Source: JBAZTO01 sp041661865 (GTDB taxonomy: Bacteria > Planctomycetota > Phycisphaerae > SM23-33). Taken from it: a stretch of 64,000 bases of DNA. The notes beneath the pieces were generated by a model, which was not told the origin of the DNA, ran no database searches, and saw nothing but the letters and a program-made list of their open reading frames with translations. The position numbers were made by a program, and so were the translations under genes. Of the stretch, positions 40,591-48,815 are shown one piece after another (positions within the stretch are counted from its first letter, which is position 1; every line of letters begins with the position of its first letter). The stretch is taken from positions 26,752 through 90,751 of the forward strand of contig JBAZTO010000008.1 in NCBI GenBank assembly GCA_041661865.1, written 5' to 3'.

Positions 40591-41570
40591 AGGCTCGTTC
40601 ACTGCTGGCCCTGGCAGCTATTTGTCTGTGCGTGACGGCGGCTCTTGCCGCCTCGTCGACCTCGTCGGCCCCGGCCACGCCCAGCGAACACGCCCCGCAT
40701 GAGAAGATCACCAACGGCCAGGCCGTCGTCCTGGGAATTGTCGAGGGGCTGACCGAGTACCTGCCCGTCTCCTCCACCGGGCACCTGATCCTGGCCAGCC
40801 ACGCCATGCGATTGACCCACTTCACGGATCAAAGCGGCCCGCTGGGGCCCAAGCTGGTCAAGACGCCCGCGCTCGATGCCTTCGAGATTGTCATCCAGTT
40901 GGGAGCGATCCTGGCCGTCGTCGGGCTCTACCGCAAGAACGTCGCGGCCATGGGCCAGGGACTGGTCGGAAGGAACCCCCAGGGCCTGCAACTGCTGGCG
41001 ATGCTGATGCTGGCCTTCCTGCCCTCGGCCATCGTCGGGCTGGCCCTGAACAAGCCCATCAAGGAATACCTGTTCGGCTCGCTGAGCGTCAGCCTGGCCC
41101 TGGCCGTCGGCGGAGTGGCCATGATCCTGGTGGAGTACTTCTGCTGGATCAGGAAGCGCAACACGCCGCGCATTTCTTCGCTGGGCGGCATCGGCACGCG
41201 CCACGCGCTGATTATCGGCCTGGCCCAGTGCCTGGCTCTCTGGCCGGGAACCTCCCGCAGCATGGTCACCATCCTGGCAGCCCTGATCGTGGGGCTGGAC
41301 ATGGTCACCGCCGCGGAGTTCAGCTTCCTGCTGGCCCTGCCGACCCTGGGCGCCGCGACGCTGTACGAGGGCATCAGGAACCACAATGCGCTTTTTGCCG
41401 TCGCCGGCCTCGACGGCCTGATTATCGGTCTGGTCGTCAGTTGCATCGTCGCGGCCCTGGCGGTCAAAGGACTGGTCCGCTGGCTGACGCACCACGGGCT
41501 CATGCCCTTCGGCGTCTATCGCATCCTGCTGGCAGCGGCTGTCTATGCCTATTTCCTGGCCCGGCACTAA
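40584..41570 (+). CDS. uppP: Undecaprenyl-diphosphatase
   Basis: Recycles undecaprenyl pyrophosphate to the carrier phosphate for cell-wall and glycan synthesis. It is 328 aa with multiple helices. Signature motifs are GIVEGLTEYLPVSSTGH (about 51-67) and PGTSRSMVTI near the middle. The protein has an N-terminal extension of about 45 residues that looks like a signal peptide plus Ser/Thr/Pro linker (LLALAAICLCVTAALAA), which standard UppP/BacA lacks. ATG 40584 overlaps pgpA and gives this extension; a shorter start is not obvious. Confidence 0.92.
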   Translation: MLKARSLLALAAICLCVTAALAASSTSSAPATPSEHAPHEKITNGQAVVLGIVEGLTEYLPVSSTGHLILASHAMRLTHFTDQSGPLGPKLVKTPALDAFEIVIQLGAILAVVGLYRKNVAAMGQGLVGRNPQGLQLLAMLMLAFLPSAIVGLALNKPIKEYLFGSLSVSLALAVGGVAMILVEYFCWIRKRNTPRISSLGGIGTRHALIIGLAQCLALWPGTSRSMVTILAALIVGLDMVTAAEFSFLLALPTLGAATLYEGIRNHNALFAVAGLDGLIIGLVVSCIVAALAVKGLVRWLTHHGLMPFGVYRILLAAAVYAYFLARH

Positions 41571-41576
41571 GGGCCT

Positions 41577-41638
41577 CTAACAAAACGTAGCATGGGCATC
41601 TTGCCCATGAGTATCACGGGCGTCCCGCCCGTGCTACG
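41577..41638. repeat. Family A element, half copy
   Basis: It begins like the full copies (CTAACAAAACGTAGCATG) with the CATGGGCATCTTGCCCATG and CACGGGCGTCCCGCCCGTG hairpins, then stops at GTGCTACG. What follows (GGATTTGAGATAGTTAC) is the inverse of the left end of the copy at 45316. It lies 6 bp after uppP and may terminate that transcript. Confidence 0.7.
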
Positions 41639-41691
41639 GGATTTGAGATAGTTACTAACACGAGGCGCCGGCAGAAAGGATTGATAAGAAC

Positions 41692-42321
41692 ATGCTTCTC
41701 AAGTCGTCCCAGCACGTCCTGTTTTATGGCGACAGCATTACCGACTCCGGCCGGCGGGCCGAGAAGGACAACAATGGCGGCATGGGCCACGGTTACCCGG
41801 CCTTGATCGCCTCGGCCCTGTCCGGCAAGTGCCCGGAACTGAACCTGCGATTCACCAACCAGGGCATCAGCGGCGACAGAATTTACGACCTGGAGAGCCG
41901 CTTGCAGACCGACGTGATCGACAAGGCCCCCAACATCGTGTCCATCATGATCGGCATCAATGACACCTGGCGGCGATATGACAGCAACCGCGTCTCCCCC
42001 ATCAAGGACTTCTACGAAAGCTACCGGCGCATCTGCGCCGCCATTGTCGAGAAGACCGGCGCGGCCCTGGTGATCTGCGAGCCGTTCCTGCTGCCCATCC
42101 CCGAGAACCGCCGCGCGTGGCGCGAAGACCTCGACCCGCGCATCACGGCCGTTCGGGAGATCGCTCGCGAGTTTTCCAAGGTGCTCATCCCGCTGGACGG
42201 GCTGTTCGCCGCGGCGGCCTGCCGGCGCGAACTGGCCTACTGGCTGCCCGACGGCGTGCACCCGTCACCTGCCGGGCACGAACTCATCGCCAAGGCCTGG
42301 ATCGAGGCGGTCTGCCAGTAG
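41692..42321 (+). CDS. SGNH/GDSL-type esterase-lipase
   Basis: A 209-aa SGNH hydrolase without signal peptide, so cytoplasmic or unconventional. Block I has nucleophile Ser15 in FYGDSITDSG; a GISGDRI and a GINDTWRR block supply the oxyanion Gly and Asn; the C-terminal DGVHPSPAGH carries the catalytic Asp/His. The pattern is like acetyl-xylan or carbohydrate esterases. Substrate is not predictable. ATG 41692. It stands alone between the repeat after uppP and a terminator-like hairpin. Confidence 0.88.
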   Translation: MLLKSSQHVLFYGDSITDSGRRAEKDNNGGMGHGYPALIASALSGKCPELNLRFTNQGISGDRIYDLESRLQTDVIDKAPNIVSIMIGINDTWRRYDSNRVSPIKDFYESYRRICAAIVEKTGAALVICEPFLLPIPENRRAWREDLDPRITAVREIAREFSKVLIPLDGLFAAAACRRELAYWLPDGVHPSPAGHELIAKAWIEAVCQ

Positions 42322-42352
42322 CGGCCGGCACACCTCGGAATATCGCAATAGG

Positions 42353-42415
42353 AAAACAGAACCGGCTCCACAGCCGCACGATCGCGCGTGCAGCCTGTGA
42401 AACCGGTTGGTTTTG
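42353..42415. terminator. Bidirectional terminator-like hairpin between convergent genes
   Basis: AAAACAGAACCGG...CCACAG pairs with CTGTGAAACCGGTTGGTTTT (42395-42414). A-run on one side and T-run on the other make a rho-independent-type hairpin in both directions. It lies between the SGNH gene (+) and the small membrane-protein gene (-), which converge here. Confidence 0.65.
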
Positions 42416-42454
42416 CCTTTGCGTTCCCTTCGCCTTCAACCCCCTGAGTGTCGC

Positions 42455-42784
42455 CTAGCGGCGTCTCTTCTCTTCGGGGGCTTGGGCGAATATCTGGCCC
42501 TCAGGGTCCACGGACGCGATGACCGCGGCCACCTGCTTCGCAGCCGTCGCAGCCTCGGACACCGTGATGCCCCTCTCGGTCGTCGTCGCAGCCTGTGGGG
42601 CCTGCGGCTTGGCCTGGTTGTTGCAACTCTTGATGTAGGCCGCCCCGTACTCGACCCACGTCACCGCCTTGGCTGCGCAATCCTTTGCGAAGGGCTCAAG
42701 GTCCGCGCTGCCCGGCCGGTGGCCCATCTGGTAGCCCACCGCAAATGCCGCCGTCAGCAGGATGAGCGTGAAAAGCTTCTTCAT
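42455..42784 (-). CDS. Small membrane-anchored/exported protein of unknown function
   Basis: A 109-aa protein that starts MKKLFTLILLTAAFAVGYQM, an N-terminal helix acting as signal or anchor, followed by a hydrophilic tail rich in Ala, Gln and Thr and ending EEKRRR. No family is recognised. A GGAGG lies 11 bases before ATG 42784. The coding potential looks real by codon bias, but there is no other support. Confidence 0.55.
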   Translation of the reverse strand: MKKLFTLILLTAAFAVGYQMGHRPGSADLEPFAKDCAAKAVTWVEYGAAYIKSCNNQAKPQAPQAATTTERGITVSEAATAAKQVAAVIASVDPEGQIFAQAPEEKRRR

Positions 42785-43037
42785 GTATTTCTACGCCTCC
42801 GCCAAGTGGCTTTGCCCGGGGGCGCTCGCACCGCAACGAGCAAAGCCTACAGTGTCAGTCTATTATCCCAACCGCCCTCAGGCAAACTCCCCCGCCGTCA
42901 AAATCCTCTCAAAGTCGGAACTTAGCAATCTTATAGCTTAAGTGCCCCCCACTCTTTGCCGAACAACACAGGACGGACCCTAGGAGCCCCCCGGCCCGGT
43001 CCGTATCGTAAGCTTCTATTAAGACAGTGGTTGTACA

Positions 43038-43859
43038 ATGTACACAGACTATTTCAAACTGGCTGCCGAACCCTTCAATCTCACACCCGACCCGCATTTT
43101 CTCTTTTTGACCGCCCGGCACGAAGAAGCGATGAGCCATCTTTTATTTGGAATCGGCCACCGCAAAGGTTTCATCTGCCTGACGGGCGAGGTGGGCTCGG
43201 GCAAGACCACCCTGTGTCGGGCCCTGCTCAACCAGCTTGGGACCAGCGCCCAGACCGCCTTGATCCTCAACCCCGCCCTGAGCCCGGGACAACTCCTGCG
43301 GGCCATCGTGTCGGAGTTTGGCCTGCCCACCGGCCGGGCCGATCGCTTCGACCTGCTCAAGCGGCTCAACGAGCACCTCCTGGCCATCAACGCCGACGGG
43401 GGCAACGCGGTGCTGATTATCGACGAGGCCCAGGATCTGAGCGTCCCGGCGCTGGAGATGGTCCGCCTGCTGGGCAATCTCGAGACCGAGCAGCAGAAGC
43501 TGCTCCAGATCGTGCTGGTGGGCCAGCCGGAATTGCGCGACACGCTGGCCAGGCCCTCGCTGAGGCAACTGGCACAGCGCATCACTGTGCGTTACCACCT
43601 GGGCACGCTGAACGCCCACGAGACCGAGGGCTACCTGCGTCACCGCCTGTCCAAGGCCGGCGCGGGCAAGGACGAGGATACCACCGTCCGCTTCGACCGC
43701 TCCGCCGTGCGGGAGATCTACCGGTTTTCGCATGGCACGGCCCGGCTCATCAATGCCATCAGCGACAAGGCCCTGCTGGCCGGCTACGTCTACCAAACCA
43801 GAACGATCAACCGCGACCTGGTCCGCATGGCGGCCCGGGAATTTCGGGAGGCAGCCTGA
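43038..43859 (+). CDS. ExeA/MshM-like AAA ATPase of secretion or pilus assembly
   Basis: A 273-aa cytoplasmic P-loop ATPase. N-terminal YTDYFKLAAEPFNLTPDPHFLF is the diagnostic 'DPxFLF' opening of GspA/ExeA-type proteins. Walker A is TGEVGSGKTT (about 49-58) and Walker B VLIIDEAQDLSVP. Members work with GspB to insert secretin multimers through peptidoglycan, and others serve MSHA pili. No peptidoglycan-binding C-terminal domain is present here. It overlaps the following gspB-like gene by 1 bp. Confidence 0.88.
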   Translation: MYTDYFKLAAEPFNLTPDPHFLFLTARHEEAMSHLLFGIGHRKGFICLTGEVGSGKTTLCRALLNQLGTSAQTALILNPALSPGQLLRAIVSEFGLPTGRADRFDLLKRLNEHLLAINADGGNAVLIIDEAQDLSVPALEMVRLLGNLETEQQKLLQIVLVGQPELRDTLARPSLRQLAQRITVRYHLGTLNAHETEGYLRHRLSKAGAGKDEDTTVRFDRSAVREIYRFSHGTARLINAISDKALLAGYVYQTRTINRDLVRMAAREFREAA

Positions 43860-44482
43860 TGAGCCTGATACACGAAGCGCTAAAGCGAGCCCAGCAAGAG
43901 ACCGGCCCGGCGATAGTCCGCCCCCGGCCAATCCGCCCGGCGATGACGACGGACTCCAGCTACCGCCAGGTCTCGCCGGCTCCGACGGCTTCGACGGCTT
44001 CTGTCAGTCGGACGCCCGCGATAATCTCGCTGGTCCTCGGCGCGGTCGTTCTTTTCACGGTGCTGGCCGGGGCCATGGCGCTCCGTGACGCTGCCCCAGC
44101 CTCTTCGCACGCCAAGGCCGTGCCCGCCGCCCTCCAGGCGGTTGGGACTTCGGAGGCCGAGGTTTCAATAATACCCGCCACAACCGCCCCGCGGCGCGGC
44201 GCTGATGGGCCCTCGGCCGTGCCGGCGAGCCCAACCCCGGCCGTGGCTTGCGTGGCGCCGGCGGCTGGACCGGCGGTCGCCCCGCCCGCCAACCCGCCTG
44301 TCGCGGCGACGCCCAATCTCAAGCTCAGCGCCATCATGTCCGGGCCCACCGGCGAGGCGGCCCTGATCAACGGCAAGCTGATCCAGGTCGGCGAAACCAT
44401 CGAAGGCGCCAGGTTGGAATCGATCGCCGGCCAAACCGTGCAATTGGTTTTCGACGGCAAGACGATCACGATTCGGATGTGA
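43859..44482 (+). CDS. GspB-like secretion protein
   Basis: A 207-aa protein: a short cytoplasmic leader beginning MSLIHEALKRAQQETGPAIV (a GspB/DUF3391-like signature), one transmembrane helix (about 54-75), a long Ala/Pro periplasmic linker and a C-terminal beta-rich module NLKLSAIMSGPTGEAALING followed by KLIQVGETIEGARLESIAG. The same module type recurs in the pseudopilin immediately downstream. It is expected to pair with the ExeA-like ATPase. Start ATG 43859 overlaps the previous stop. Confidence 0.82.
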   Translation: MSLIHEALKRAQQETGPAIVRPRPIRPAMTTDSSYRQVSPAPTASTASVSRTPAIISLVLGAVVLFTVLAGAMALRDAAPASSHAKAVPAALQAVGTSEAEVSIIPATTAPRRGADGPSAVPASPTPAVACVAPAAGPAVAPPANPPVAATPNLKLSAIMSGPTGEAALINGKLIQVGETIEGARLESIAGQTVQLVFDGKTITIRM

Positions 44483-44523
44483 CCGTTGTCCGTTTGTTGT
44501 CTGGACACAAATAGGTGAGTACC

Positions 44524-45306
44524 ATGAAGCCCAAGAGAACCGCGGCCTACACGGCGGTAGAGATTTTGTTGATTGTCCTGCTCTTCTTGTTGGTCGGAAT
44601 TATCGTCACCCCCGGCGCGGTCAGCGCTTACGACAGCCTGCGGAACGACCGTCTCCAGAAAGATCTCCAATACCTGCGAACTCAGATCGAGCAATATCGC
44701 ACGGATCACGGCGGCATGGGCCCGCACCTGAACGAAAACGGCGAGGTGGACGTGGAGAACATGGTCGCCCGCATGACGAGGGCCACCTTCTCCAGCGGCA
44801 GGCTCAGCCGCTACGGCGCGTGCGGGCCTTACATCCCGGAGTGGCCGTCGAACCCCTTCTGCAAGAGCGTGGTGTCGCAGGCCATCAAGTTCGGAACGAC
44901 ATCCCGGCCGCCCAGGGACGATTCCAGCGGTTGGTACTACAACATCGACACGTGCATGGTCAGCCCCAATTCCACCAAGGGCAGCCTGGCCGGCAGCATC
45001 AAGGGCGACCCCTTCATCAGGATCACCGGCGGCGATACGGTACATAAGGACGACAAGACCGCCGCGTTCAGGCTCAAGGGCATCCTCCGCGGTCCCGAAG
45101 GGTCCGAGGTCATCATCAACGGCCAGCGCCTGCATGAAGGTGACAGCATCGACGATGGAGTCATCAGGCGAATCGACGCGCACGCCGTTGAGCTGGAAGT
45201 CGGCGGGCATCACCTGACCATCGAGATGCCACGCCCCCTTCCCTCCGACGACGATGAACCTGAACCGACAGAAGTCCTGCCGGCCCCCGCCACGCCAGGG
45301 CGTTAG
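44524..45306 (+). CDS. Pseudopilin fused to a GspB-type C-terminal module
   Basis: A 260-aa protein. It begins MKPKRTAAYTAVEILLIVLL, a pilin-like leader with the hydrophobic N1 helix and Glu at +5 (AVEILL; the usual G/F-T-x-x-E is modified). A pseudopilin-like domain follows (YDSLRNDRLQKDLQYLRTQ and onward, with WPSNPF and a Ser/Thr-rich WYYN segment). The C-terminal 70 residues, KTAAFRLKGILRGPEGSEVI onward to VELEVGGHHLTIEM, resemble the GspB C-terminal domain. It could be a GspG-like pseudopilin that also contacts the secretin. ATG 44524 is chosen; a GTG at 44515 is possible. Confidence 0.78.
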   Translation: MKPKRTAAYTAVEILLIVLLFLLVGIIVTPGAVSAYDSLRNDRLQKDLQYLRTQIEQYRTDHGGMGPHLNENGEVDVENMVARMTRATFSSGRLSRYGACGPYIPEWPSNPFCKSVVSQAIKFGTTSRPPRDDSSGWYYNIDTCMVSPNSTKGSLAGSIKGDPFIRITGGDTVHKDDKTAAFRLKGILRGPEGSEVIINGQRLHEGDSIDDGVIRRIDAHAVELEVGGHHLTIEMPRPLPSDDDEPEPTEVLPAPATPGR

Positions 45307-45315
45307 AAACTATCT

Positions 45316-45385
45316 CAGAACGTAGCATGGGCATCTTGCCCATGAGTATCACGGGCGTCCCGCCCATGCGACGACGTTCTGTTAG
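45316..45385. repeat. Family A element, half copy with switched end
   Basis: It reads CAGAACGTAGCATGGGCATC and has the two standard hairpins, then ends CCCATGCGACGACGTTCTGTTAG. The bases before it (GAAACTATCTC) match the inverse of the right end of the 41577 copy. It sits between the convergent pseudopilin and purE genes. Confidence 0.7.
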
Positions 45386-45391
45386 ACCCCC

Positions 45392-45898
45392 TCAAGGCTT
45401 TGGCCGCAGGGCCGCGTCTTTCTGCATGACGATCGCCGCCTGGGTTTCCTTGAATTGCCGTAACTTGCCGGCCAGGGCGGCATCGCCCAGGGCCAGGATT
45501 TCGGCGGCCAGGATGGCGGCATTGCTCGCGCCGGCGGCGCCGATCGCCATGGCGGCCACCGGCACGCCGGGGGGCATCTGGAGCGTGCTGAGGGCGGCAT
45601 CGACCCCTACCAGCGGGCCGGCGCTCATGGGCACGCCGATGACCGGCAGCGTCGTATTGGCGGCCATCACGCCGGCCAGGGCAGCACTCATCCCCGCGGC
45701 CGCAATGATGATCTTCAGGCCCCTGTCGCAGGCCGTCGCGGCATATTCGTGAGCGGCCACCGGCGTGCGATGGGCGGAGATTACCCGCAGTTCATACTCG
45801 ATCCCGAAGTTCTTCAACTGGTCCAGGCAACGCTGCATCGTCTCAAGGTCGCTGTCGCTGCCCAGCACCACGCCTACCACTGCCTTGCCGTCGGCCAT
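45392..45898 (-). CDS. purE: N5-carboxyaminoimidazole ribonucleotide mutase
   Basis: Purine synthesis, class I PurE. It is 168 aa. GSDSDLETM (13-21) is the nucleotide phosphate loop, RVISAHRTP contains the catalytic His, and AAAGMSAALAGVMAA and LPVIGVPMSAG follow the family pattern. ATG 45898 is correct for a typical N terminus (MADGKAVVGVVLGSDSD). A family A hairpin element lies just 6 bp past the stop and may terminate it. No purK is seen. Confidence 0.95.
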   Translation of the reverse strand: MADGKAVVGVVLGSDSDLETMQRCLDQLKNFGIEYELRVISAHRTPVAAHEYAATACDRGLKIIIAAAGMSAALAGVMAANTTLPVIGVPMSAGPLVGVDAALSTLQMPPGVPVAAMAIGAAGASNAAILAAEILALGDAALAGKLRQFKETQAAIVMQKDAALRPKP

Positions 45899-45977
45899 TG
45901 TCTTTATCCTCTCAAGTCGTCACGCCGCTCGCCGCGGCCTGCCATCATCTTAACGTGGCCCCGCCGTCTGGCAAGAG

Positions 45978-47231
45978 TCACCTGGCGCGGAAGTCCAGGG
46001 CCACCTTGATCGCCCGGTGCGCCGACTTGGCCAGCGCCACCTTCAAGGCCGAGCGATAATCGCTCAGCGGGAATGTGTGCGTCAGCATCGGAGAAACGTT
46101 CAGCTTGCCCGCGGCCATCAGTTCGTGGACGAGCTGGTAGGTGCCGATCTCCCGGCCGTCGAACCGCTCGGTTCCGCGGCCGTAGCAGCCGACGATCTCC
46201 AGTTCCTTGAACCACACAGCCGTCAGGTCGGCCCCCCAGCCGTTGCCGGTGCCGACCATAATCATCTGCCCGCCGCCCCGCGTCCACTTGAGGCACTCTT
46301 CCACCGACCGCCCGTTGCCGACGCAGTCGAAGCTCAGGTCGTAGCCGCCCGAGAGGGCCAGGTTGCCCACCCGCGCCCGCTGCACGCTGCCGCCGGTAGC
46401 CAGGGCGATGGCGGCGAATCGGCCCGCCTTCTCGGCGGGAAGCTGAAGGAAATTGCTGGCCCCCAGTTGCAGGGCCAGCGGCTGTAGGTAATCGCTCCGG
46501 TCCATCGCGTCAATGCGGCCGGCGTAGCCCAGGGCCCTGAGACACGCGACCAGCGCCAAGCCCATCACGCCGCATCCGTAGACCAGCACCTGCCCGCCGC
46601 GGGAGAGGTCCGCCCGCAGGGCTGCGTGAAGACTGCACGCGACCGGATCGGTCAGCACCGCCGCCTCGTCGGGTATCGCCTCCGGCACAGCCGCCAGCCG
46701 GCTGACGTGCGCGACGAAGGACTCTCCCAGCGATCCGCCGGTCCGGCTGTTGTAGCCGATGCTCGTGCCGGGGGGCAATCCGGCGGCCCCGGCGCCATTG
46801 GCCGAGAAGTTCTCGCACACGCCGAACTGGCCGGCCTGGCATCGCGGGCAGGGCGGGGAAATCTCGCGGGCCTCGCAGCAGAGGGTCGGCTCGACGCAGA
46901 CGCGCCGGCCCAGCCAGGAGCGATCGACGGCCGGGCCGACTTCCTCGACCACGGCCAGGTTTTCATGTCCCAGCAGCATGGGGCTGGAGGTGTAGGCCTG
47001 GAGAATGGAGTTGGGCAACTGCTTCTGGGCGATGATGGCCAGGTCGGTCCCGCAGATGCCCCCCATCAGCGTGCGCAGCCGCACCCAGTGCGGAGTGGGC
47101 AGTTCCGGCGGCGCCATCTCCTCCAGGGCGATGCCGTTGAGTCCGCCCAGCAGGCAGGAGGGCCACCACCGCGACAAGGCCTTGCACGCGAGCCACCCGA
47201 ACGGATTGACGTTGTAGACTATCGCTTTCAT
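45978..47231 (-). CDS. Zinc-dependent medium-chain alcohol dehydrogenase
   Basis: About 417 aa. The catalytic zinc Cys lies in GGICGTDLAI and a ligand pair in GHENLAVVEEVG. The structural zinc lobe has the four-Cys cluster CCEAREISPPCPRCQAGQFG followed by VCEN. The nucleotide-binding Rossmann segment is VYGCGVMGLALV. The ATG at 47231 (MKAIVYN) fits the family start; an in-frame reading to 47288 is just upstream extension. Substrate unknown (threonine-dehydrogenase-like proteins, sorbitol dehydrogenases and others share this fold). 87 bp divergent from the lipoprotein gene. Confidence 0.88.
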   Translation of the reverse strand: MKAIVYNVNPFGWLACKALSRWWPSCLLGGLNGIALEEMAPPELPTPHWVRLRTLMGGICGTDLAIIAQKQLPNSILQAYTSSPMLLGHENLAVVEEVGPAVDRSWLGRRVCVEPTLCCEAREISPPCPRCQAGQFGVCENFSANGAGAAGLPPGTSIGYNSRTGGSLGESFVAHVSRLAAVPEAIPDEAAVLTDPVACSLHAALRADLSRGGQVLVYGCGVMGLALVACLRALGYAGRIDAMDRSDYLQPLALQLGASNFLQLPAEKAGRFAAIALATGGSVQRARVGNLALSGGYDLSFDCVGNGRSVEECLKWTRGGGQMIMVGTGNGWGADLTAVWFKELEIVGCYGRGTERFDGREIGTYQLVHELMAAGKLNVSPMLTHTFPLSDYRSALKVALAKSAHRAIKVALDFRAR

Positions 47232-47318
47232 GCCTGCGAATAGAGATAATCGTGCCGGTCTCAAAAGGGAAGGACGGATTTGGTCCATTCCACCGATGAG
47301 TCGTCAGGACGAGGAAGC

Positions 47319-48800
47319 ATGACACGGATCGTTGCGAGCGTGGTGTTTGTCTGGGCCCTGGCCGCTTGCGTCGGCTGCGGGCAAAAACCGCTGCATTTCC
47401 CGGCCACTTCCCGGCCCGATGCCGCCAAGGCTGCAGGCGCGTCGGCAGCCTTTGACACCAACGGCAACGACCAGGCCGACTTTTTCACCTTCGCCGGGCC
47501 GACCGGCAGAGTCGAGCGCCTCGGCTACGACACCAGTGACAGCGGCAAGGCCGACGTGGTCCTTGACCTCTCGGCCCTGGACAAGCGCAATTGTCGCCAT
47601 CTGGTCATCATCCTGGACGGCTTCGCCTACAGCGTGGTCAAGGACTTCTACGACGCCGGCGGCCTGCGGATGTGCCACGCGCCTTCCAAGGTGATTGCGC
47701 CCTACCCCACGCTGACGGACTTGTGCATGGAAGACGCCCTGGGCTACATCCCCTGCCCCGGCTTCGAGGCGGCGTACTTTGACCGCCACCGCAACAAGGT
47801 CGTCGGCGGCTCGCTGGCCTACATGGCCGGCAGCAACGAGCCCTACAACGCCCTGCTGGACTACCGCGCCTCGCTGATCTGGGACGCCATAAGCTATCTG
47901 AAGCCGTGGCAGGTTTTCGGCAAGGAACTCAACGATTGCGCCAGGCTCTACCAGCGGAACGACCGCCGCGACCTGCTGGCCTACTTCGTAAGCTCGGCCG
48001 GCATCGGGACGCGAGAGGGCGCCGCCGGCCAGCGCCGGGCACTGGCGCAGGTCGATCGCCTGGTCAACCAGGTGATCTGGGAAAGCCGAGGGATGACCGC
48101 CGTGACGCTGCTGTCGGATCATGGACATTCCTACCGCCCCGCGACGCGGATTCCGCTGGACAGCTACCTCAAGCAGCGCGGCTGGCGAGTCACCGATAAG
48201 CTCTCAGACCCGCGCGACGTGGTCTACATCCGCTTCGGCCTGGAGACGTACGCCAGCTTCGCCACGCAACGCAGCGCCGGCCTGGCCGTCGACCTGGCCG
48301 CCTGCGAGGGCGTGACAATCGCCAGTTATGCCCAGGACGATGCGGTCGTGGCACTCGGTCGCGATGGCGGGCGGGCGACCGTCCGCCGCAAAGGCGACCG
48401 CTACAAGTACGAGGTCCAGAAAGGCGATCCGCTCCAGTTGAAGGACGCCCTCACGCAGATCACCGCCGACGCCGACGGCTATTTCGCCGCCGACGACCTG
48501 CTGAAGGCCACCGTCGATGGCGCCTATCCCGATCCGCTCGCGCGCCTGTGGCGGGCGCATTTCAACCTGGCCCAGAACACCCCCGATGTCATCGTCTCGC
48601 TGGAAGACAACTTCTACTCGGGCTCGACGTCGTTCGGCTCGGCCGTCACAATCGCCTCGACGCACGGCAGTATCAACCGCACCAATTCCACCGCGTTCAT
48701 CATGTCCACCCTCGGCCCGCTGCCGCCCTTCATGCGCAGCAGCGATATCCCCGCCCACATGAGCAAACTCACGGGCAGACCCTGGGCGCAGAGAAGGTAA
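47319..48800 (+). CDS. Alkaline-phosphatase-superfamily lipoprotein
   Basis: A 493-aa protein with a lipobox (WALAACVGCG; Cys near residue 17) after a short signal peptide, so membrane-anchored in the periplasm. It shows HLVIILDGFAYSVVKDFYD (the first metal-ligand region of phosphodiesterase/sulfatase-type enzymes) and LLSDHGHSYRPA (DHG metal ligands). The C-terminal FIMSTLGPLPPF end is also family-like. The exact reaction, phosphodiesterase, phosphatase or sulfatase, cannot be assigned. GAGGAAGC precedes ATG 47319. Between the adh gene (divergent) and metX (convergent, 15 bp). Confidence 0.8.
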   Translation: MTRIVASVVFVWALAACVGCGQKPLHFPATSRPDAAKAAGASAAFDTNGNDQADFFTFAGPTGRVERLGYDTSDSGKADVVLDLSALDKRNCRHLVIILDGFAYSVVKDFYDAGGLRMCHAPSKVIAPYPTLTDLCMEDALGYIPCPGFEAAYFDRHRNKVVGGSLAYMAGSNEPYNALLDYRASLIWDAISYLKPWQVFGKELNDCARLYQRNDRRDLLAYFVSSAGIGTREGAAGQRRALAQVDRLVNQVIWESRGMTAVTLLSDHGHSYRPATRIPLDSYLKQRGWRVTDKLSDPRDVVYIRFGLETYASFATQRSAGLAVDLAACEGVTIASYAQDDAVVALGRDGGRATVRRKGDRYKYEVQKGDPLQLKDALTQITADADGYFAADDLLKATVDGAYPDPLARLWRAHFNLAQNTPDVIVSLEDNFYSGSTSFGSAVTIASTHGSINRTNSTAFIMSTLGPLPPFMRSSDIPAHMSKLTGRPWAQRR

Positions 48801-48815
48801 CGGTCCCTATCCGTC

